DNA of 8,287 bases from a bacterium (lineage in GTDB: Bacteria; Patescibacteriota; Microgenomatia; UBA8517). The notes below the pieces were generated by a model, which had not been told where the DNA came from, searched no databases, and saw only the letters and a list, made by a program, of their open reading frames with translations. This document shows positions 6,388 through 8,287 of this stretch, piece after piece. The first letter of the stretch is position 1, and each line of letters opens with the position of its first letter. The DNA is taken from contig JAKAKU010000141.1 of assembly GCA_021824385.1 (NCBI GenBank), positions 1 to 8,287 of the forward strand. The letters are read 5' to 3'. A program made the position numbers and the translations under genes.

Positions 6388-6426
6388 ATGTTCTTAGTCC
6401 TCTTAACGAGGGCAAAATATGAGTAA
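6388..6426 (+). CDS. Possible 12-codon leader peptide overlapping the M23 start
   Basis: An ATG at 6388 opens a frame encoding MFLVLLTRAKYE and stopping with TAA at 6424-6426, five nucleotides past the M23 start codon at 6419 begins its own frame. AGGA at 6380-6383 lies 4 nt upstream as a possible ribosome site, and an in-frame TAG at 6379 shows the frame cannot extend further up. A ribosome reading it would pass through the hairpin that covers the M23 Shine-Dalgarno and stop where M23 begins, the geometry of translational coupling. A 12-codon ORF also arises easily by chance, so this is a hypothesis based on layout. Confidence 0.3.
   Translation: MFLVLLTRAKYE
6398..6412 (+). promoter_or_regulatory. 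Hairpin sequestering the M23 Shine-Dalgarno
   Basis: CCTC (6399-6402) pairs with GAGG (6408-6411) around a TTAAC loop, with a flanking U-G pair (6398/6412). GAGGG (6408-6412) is the M23 ribosome-binding site, 6 nt before the ATG at 6419, and one of very few convincing Shine-Dalgarno sites in this window. The hairpin would hide it. The stem is short (four Watson-Crick pairs), so it may be only marginally stable and easily opened by a translating ribosome or by temperature. Confidence 0.4.
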
Positions 6427-7114
6427 ACTTTCCCTCAATCTGCCCCTGAGGTACCGAATCGACCTTAATATGGTCAAACGGCGCGAGCTTCTTCTCGTGG
6501 AACAAAAAAACTTTATTCCCCGCCTCAAAGATATCAAAAGCTGGAGAAATGGAAACAAGCTTTCTCGTTTCTTTAGACACATGTTTGAGCACGAAAACAT
6601 TCACAAGGTGTTAAGTCGCAATTTGGCTGTGGCAGCAATTGCAGGAACCATGCTCCATGGTGTCATTCCAGCCTCAGCAAGTAACTTTATAAATGGAAAT
6701 GTGACTATTAATATGGCTACCACCCCAATAGTCTTAAATACTGAGCACGGAATTCAAGAACCGCTCACCACAATGCACATAAATCAAGGATATTTTAGTT
6801 ATCACCCTGGAGTTGATTTAAAAGGAACGATTGGAGACCCTATCAAGCCAATAATGGTGGGAACTGTCGTTGAGGCTGGTTTTTCTCGAGTAGGCTACGG
6901 AAACGTGGTTATGGTCGACCATGGAGGCGGAATTGAAACTGTGTACGCTCACATGAGCAAAATTCTCGTGAAAGAAGGACAATCAGTGAACTTAGATACC
7001 GTATTGGGATTAATCGGTACAACTGGCCACAGCACAGGCCCCCACTTACATCTTGAAGTGAGAGAAAACGGAAGTACCGTTAATCCGCTCCGCGTGCTTC
7101 CCCCTTTTAAATAA
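6419..7114 (+). CDS. M23 family (LytM-type) zinc metalloendopeptidase
   Basis: Predicted peptidoglycan endopeptidase, 231 residues. Residues 125-227 form the LytM domain: HPGVD (129-133) supplies H129 and D133, and HLHLEVR (209-215) supplies the third zinc ligand H211. H178 in YAHM and H209 are the catalytic histidines. All required residues are present, so it should be active. The N-terminus is unusual. About 60 residues rich in Arg and Lys (many between 11 and 67) precede a hydrophobic signal-like segment (about 69-86) ending in PASAS, which may be a signal-peptidase site or a membrane anchor. Without cleavage the basic part would stay in the cytoplasm. The start at 6419 is supported by GAGGG 6 nt upstream and by an in-frame stop at 6404. 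The TAA directly abuts the stop of the convergent LytR_C gene. Confidence 0.9.
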   Translation: MSKLSLNLPLRYRIDLNMVKRRELLLVEQKNFIPRLKDIKSWRNGNKLSRFFRHMFEHENIHKVLSRNLAVAAIAGTMLHGVIPASASNFINGNVTINMATTPIVLNTEHGIQEPLTTMHINQGYFSYHPGVDLKGTIGDPIKPIMVGTVVEAGFSRVGYGNVVMVDHGGGIETVYAHMSKILVKEGQSVNLDTVLGLIGTTGHSTGPHLHLEVRENGSTVNPLRVLPPFK

Positions 7115-7852
7115 CTATTCTTTTCCTGCGGTTACCACAATATCAAAAGTGCTTGAGGCAGGAAGCGGGTCACCATCTTCAACAACATAGTCTTTGAGTG
7201 CTTTTTTAATAAGGTCCACTGCACCAGCCGGAACAGAAGCTTTCACTTGGACAACGGTATTCTTAAAGTTATAATTCACCGCGTTTCCGGTGCCAGTCAC
7301 TTTGAAGCCACTTGATTCCAGGGATGATTTTACTTTGCCGGCAGCTCCAATTACTCCACTTCCATTTAAAACGCTTACCTTGTAAGAATCAGGCACCACT
7401 GTTGGCGTGGGTGATGGTTTCGCCGTTGGAGTCGTTTCAGTAAGTACTGGAGAAGGGGTTGGGGTACTCTCTGAAACCGTATTATTGGAAACTCCACTGA
7501 CATACACATATACTCCCCCTGCGATAAAACCGACGACAAGTGCTGTGATAATGGTTACTAAAAAGATAAGTTTCATATTGGGACCTCGAGAAGGAGGTGT
7601 GTCTCTCGACAAAAGTTCTCGTGCGGCAGCTTCCGCATGCAGAGGAGTCTGAACGTGCTCGAGGAGTGGGGGTTCGTCGTACGTCGCCACCTCAATTTGG
7701 GTCTCAACTGGTACCTCTTCTTGCACACGAACTTTCTTGCGAGCTTCATGTTCTACAACAGTACTCGAGACAGAAGTATGAGCCTTGGGCTCAGGTGCTA
7801 CAGGAGTTTCAATAACTTCTTCGACCACTGGTCGGCGACGTTTTGCGGGCAT
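7115..7852 (-). CDS. Single-pass membrane protein with C-terminal LytR_C domain
   Basis: The 245 residues fall into four parts. A charged cytoplasmic region (1-92) is rich in Glu, Val and Pro and starts with the basic PAKRRRP. A membrane helix spans about 95-118. A Pro/Thr/Ser linker (about 127-154) probably crosses the wall space. A C-terminal domain (157-243) begins YKVSVLNGSG, with a GFKVTGTGNA stretch and a VVQVKA strand, matching the LytR_C domain found at the end of LytR-CpsA-Psr proteins. The catalytic LCP domain is absent, so this is a stand-alone LytR_C protein without predicted ligase activity. A binding or scaffolding role at the wall is an inference. ATG 7850-7852 lies 5 nt after a TACAAT box with no Shine-Dalgarno. 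It is 39 nt downstream of groL on the same strand, and its TAG touches the TAA of M23. Confidence 0.85.
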   Translation of the reverse strand: MPAKRRRPVVEEVIETPVAPEPKAHTSVSSTVVEHEARKKVRVQEEVPVETQIEVATYDEPPLLEHVQTPLHAEAAARELLSRDTPPSRGPNMKLIFLVTIITALVVGFIAGGVYVYVSGVSNNTVSESTPTPSPVLTETTPTAKPSPTPTVVPDSYKVSVLNGSGVIGAAGKVKSSLESSGFKVTGTGNAVNYNFKNTVVQVKASVPAGAVDLIKKALKDYVVEDGDPLPASSTFDIVVTAGKE

Positions 7853-7887
7853 AACTCATTGTACCTATTACTTATGAGCGATTACAA
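7853..7887 (-). promoter_or_regulatory. Promoter for LytR_C gene, predicted leaderless
   Basis: On the minus strand TTGTAA (complement of 7882-7887) and TACAAT (complement of 7858-7863) are 18 nt apart. Only GAGTT separates the -10 box from the ATG at 7852, so transcription should start at or next to the start codon. This promoter lies wholly inside the 39-nt gap after groL and lets the gene be expressed separately from the chaperonin. Confidence 0.55.
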
Positions 7888-7891
7888 GAAG

Positions 7892-8287
7892 TTAATAATC
7901 CATTCCGCCCATTCCCGGCATTCCACCGCCCATTGCAGGAGCAGTTGATTTTGGTTCTGGGATTTCAGAAATCAAAGCTTCAGTTGTGAGCACCATCATG
8001 GCGATACTTGATGCATTTTGAAGCCCACTTCGGGTTACTTTGAGTGGATCAAGAAGTCCAAATTTAAGCATTGAGCCAAATTCTCCGGTCAATACGTTAT
8101 ATCCAAAATCTTGATCTTTGTTTTCTTCTATTTTCTTTAATACATACCCATCATCTTCACCTGCATTTCGAACGAGCCACCTTAACGGCTCTTCCAGTGA
8201 ATCGTACACGATATCAATACCAAGTTGTTCATCCTTTATTTTACTCGTCACCGTTGAAAGGGCTTTTCTTGCTCTCAAAAGTGCAAT
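7892..8287 (-). CDS. groL: Chaperonin GroEL, C-terminal part (5' end beyond window)
   Basis: The last 131 residues of the 60-kDa chaperonin are present; the frame stays open to the window edge, reading IALLRARKAL at the start. They cover the end of the intermediate domain and the equatorial domain, which binds ATP and forms inter-ring contacts. Recognisable elements are GDPLKVTR-like LLDPLKVTR (including the aspartate that contacts nucleotide, D495 in E. coli numbering), LQNASSIAMMVLTTE, and a Gly-Met tail GGGMPGMGGMDY. The E. coli NAA nucleotide-contact triplet reads NVL here (GYNVLTGEFG). The tail is capped by DY instead of ending in GGM repeats. Family identity is certain. The groES gene and any CIRCE or other heat-shock operator would be upstream, outside the window. 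No intrinsic terminator is visible after the TAA. Confidence 0.97.
   Translation of the reverse strand: MALLRARKALSTVTSKIKDEQLGIDIVYDSLEEPLRWLVRNAGEDDGYVLKKIEENKDQDFGYNVLTGEFGSMLKFGLLDPLKVTRSGLQNASSIAMMVLTTEALISEIPEPKSTAPAMGGGMPGMGGMDY

Noticed and set aside
6216..6422. Plus-strand open frame of 68 codons ending at the M23 start
   Set aside because: It begins inside the GT-C-like gene on the opposite strand, would be transcribed from before the M23 promoter, and lacks a ribosome site or domain.
6185..6604. Minus-strand open frame of 139 codons across the GT-C-like/M23 divergent region
   Set aside because: It overlaps the N-terminus of M23 and the start of the GT-C-like gene, covers the promoter region, and has no family features.
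7855..7878. Inverted repeat CTCAT...ATGAG flanking the LytR_C -10 box, possible operator
   Set aside because: Only 5 bp per arm with a 14-nt spacer; expected often by chance.
1..8287. CRISPR array, insertion sequence, prophage or toxin-antitoxin locus
   Set aside because: No direct-repeat series, transposase or integrase motifs, terminal inverted repeats, or paired small toxin-like genes were seen on either strand.

Overview
The window looks like a piece of chromosome from a Candidate Phyla Radiation (Patescibacteria) bacterium. The evidence is indirect: very tight gene packing, small cell-envelope proteins of types common in that group (an M23 peptidase with a long N-terminus, a stand-alone LytR_C protein with a Pro/Thr linker, a PTPS-related GT-C-like membrane protein), a GalU with a divergent nucleotide-sugar loop, and a short DprA. 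TGA is a stop in dprA and yraN, so the genetic code is the standard one and not the UGA=Gly code of SR1/Gracilibacteria. No mobile element, CRISPR array or integration site was seen.

Layout from left to right. At 2-661 (+) is the 3' part of a polytopic membrane protein of unknown function, followed by tRNA-Cys(GCA) at 695-766 (+). GalU (774-1652, -) ends 7 nt from the tRNA. GalU and a small multi-CxxC zinc-ribbon protein (1684-1932, +) diverge from a 31-nt intergenic region with overlapping -10 boxes. A minus-strand block from about 6279 to 1935 then carries a GT-C-like membrane protein, yifB/comM, yraN and dprA. Its gaps are 21 nt, 5 nt and a 4-nt ATGA overlap, so it is probably one operon. 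Divergent from it, an M23 (LytM-type) endopeptidase (6419-7114, +) abuts tail-to-tail with a LytR_C membrane protein (7115-7852, -). Upstream of that protein on the same strand is the 3' end of groL (7892-8287, -), which runs off the window.

Two themes connect the genes. The first is the envelope: GalU makes UDP-glucose, the GT-C-like protein probably moves sugars across or onto the membrane, M23 cuts peptidoglycan peptides, and LytR_C proteins are linked to wall assembly. The second is natural transformation and recombination: DprA and ComM/YifB act on incoming single-stranded DNA, and YraN is a predicted nuclease-fold partner.

The most interesting non-coding signals are promoter architecture and the M23 leader. 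Two genes (zinc ribbon, LytR_C) have a TACAAT -10 box only 5-6 nt before the ATG and no Shine-Dalgarno, so their mRNAs are predicted to be leaderless; the GT-C gene shows a weaker version. M23 is the opposite case. It has a near-consensus promoter (TTGACT-17-TATACT) and an 84-nt leader. That leader contains a hairpin plus U8 tract right after the predicted transcription start, a 12-codon leader ORF, and a small hairpin that hides the M23 Shine-Dalgarno and lies inside that leader ORF. This resembles a cis-regulatory switch and is the best candidate here for something undescribed.
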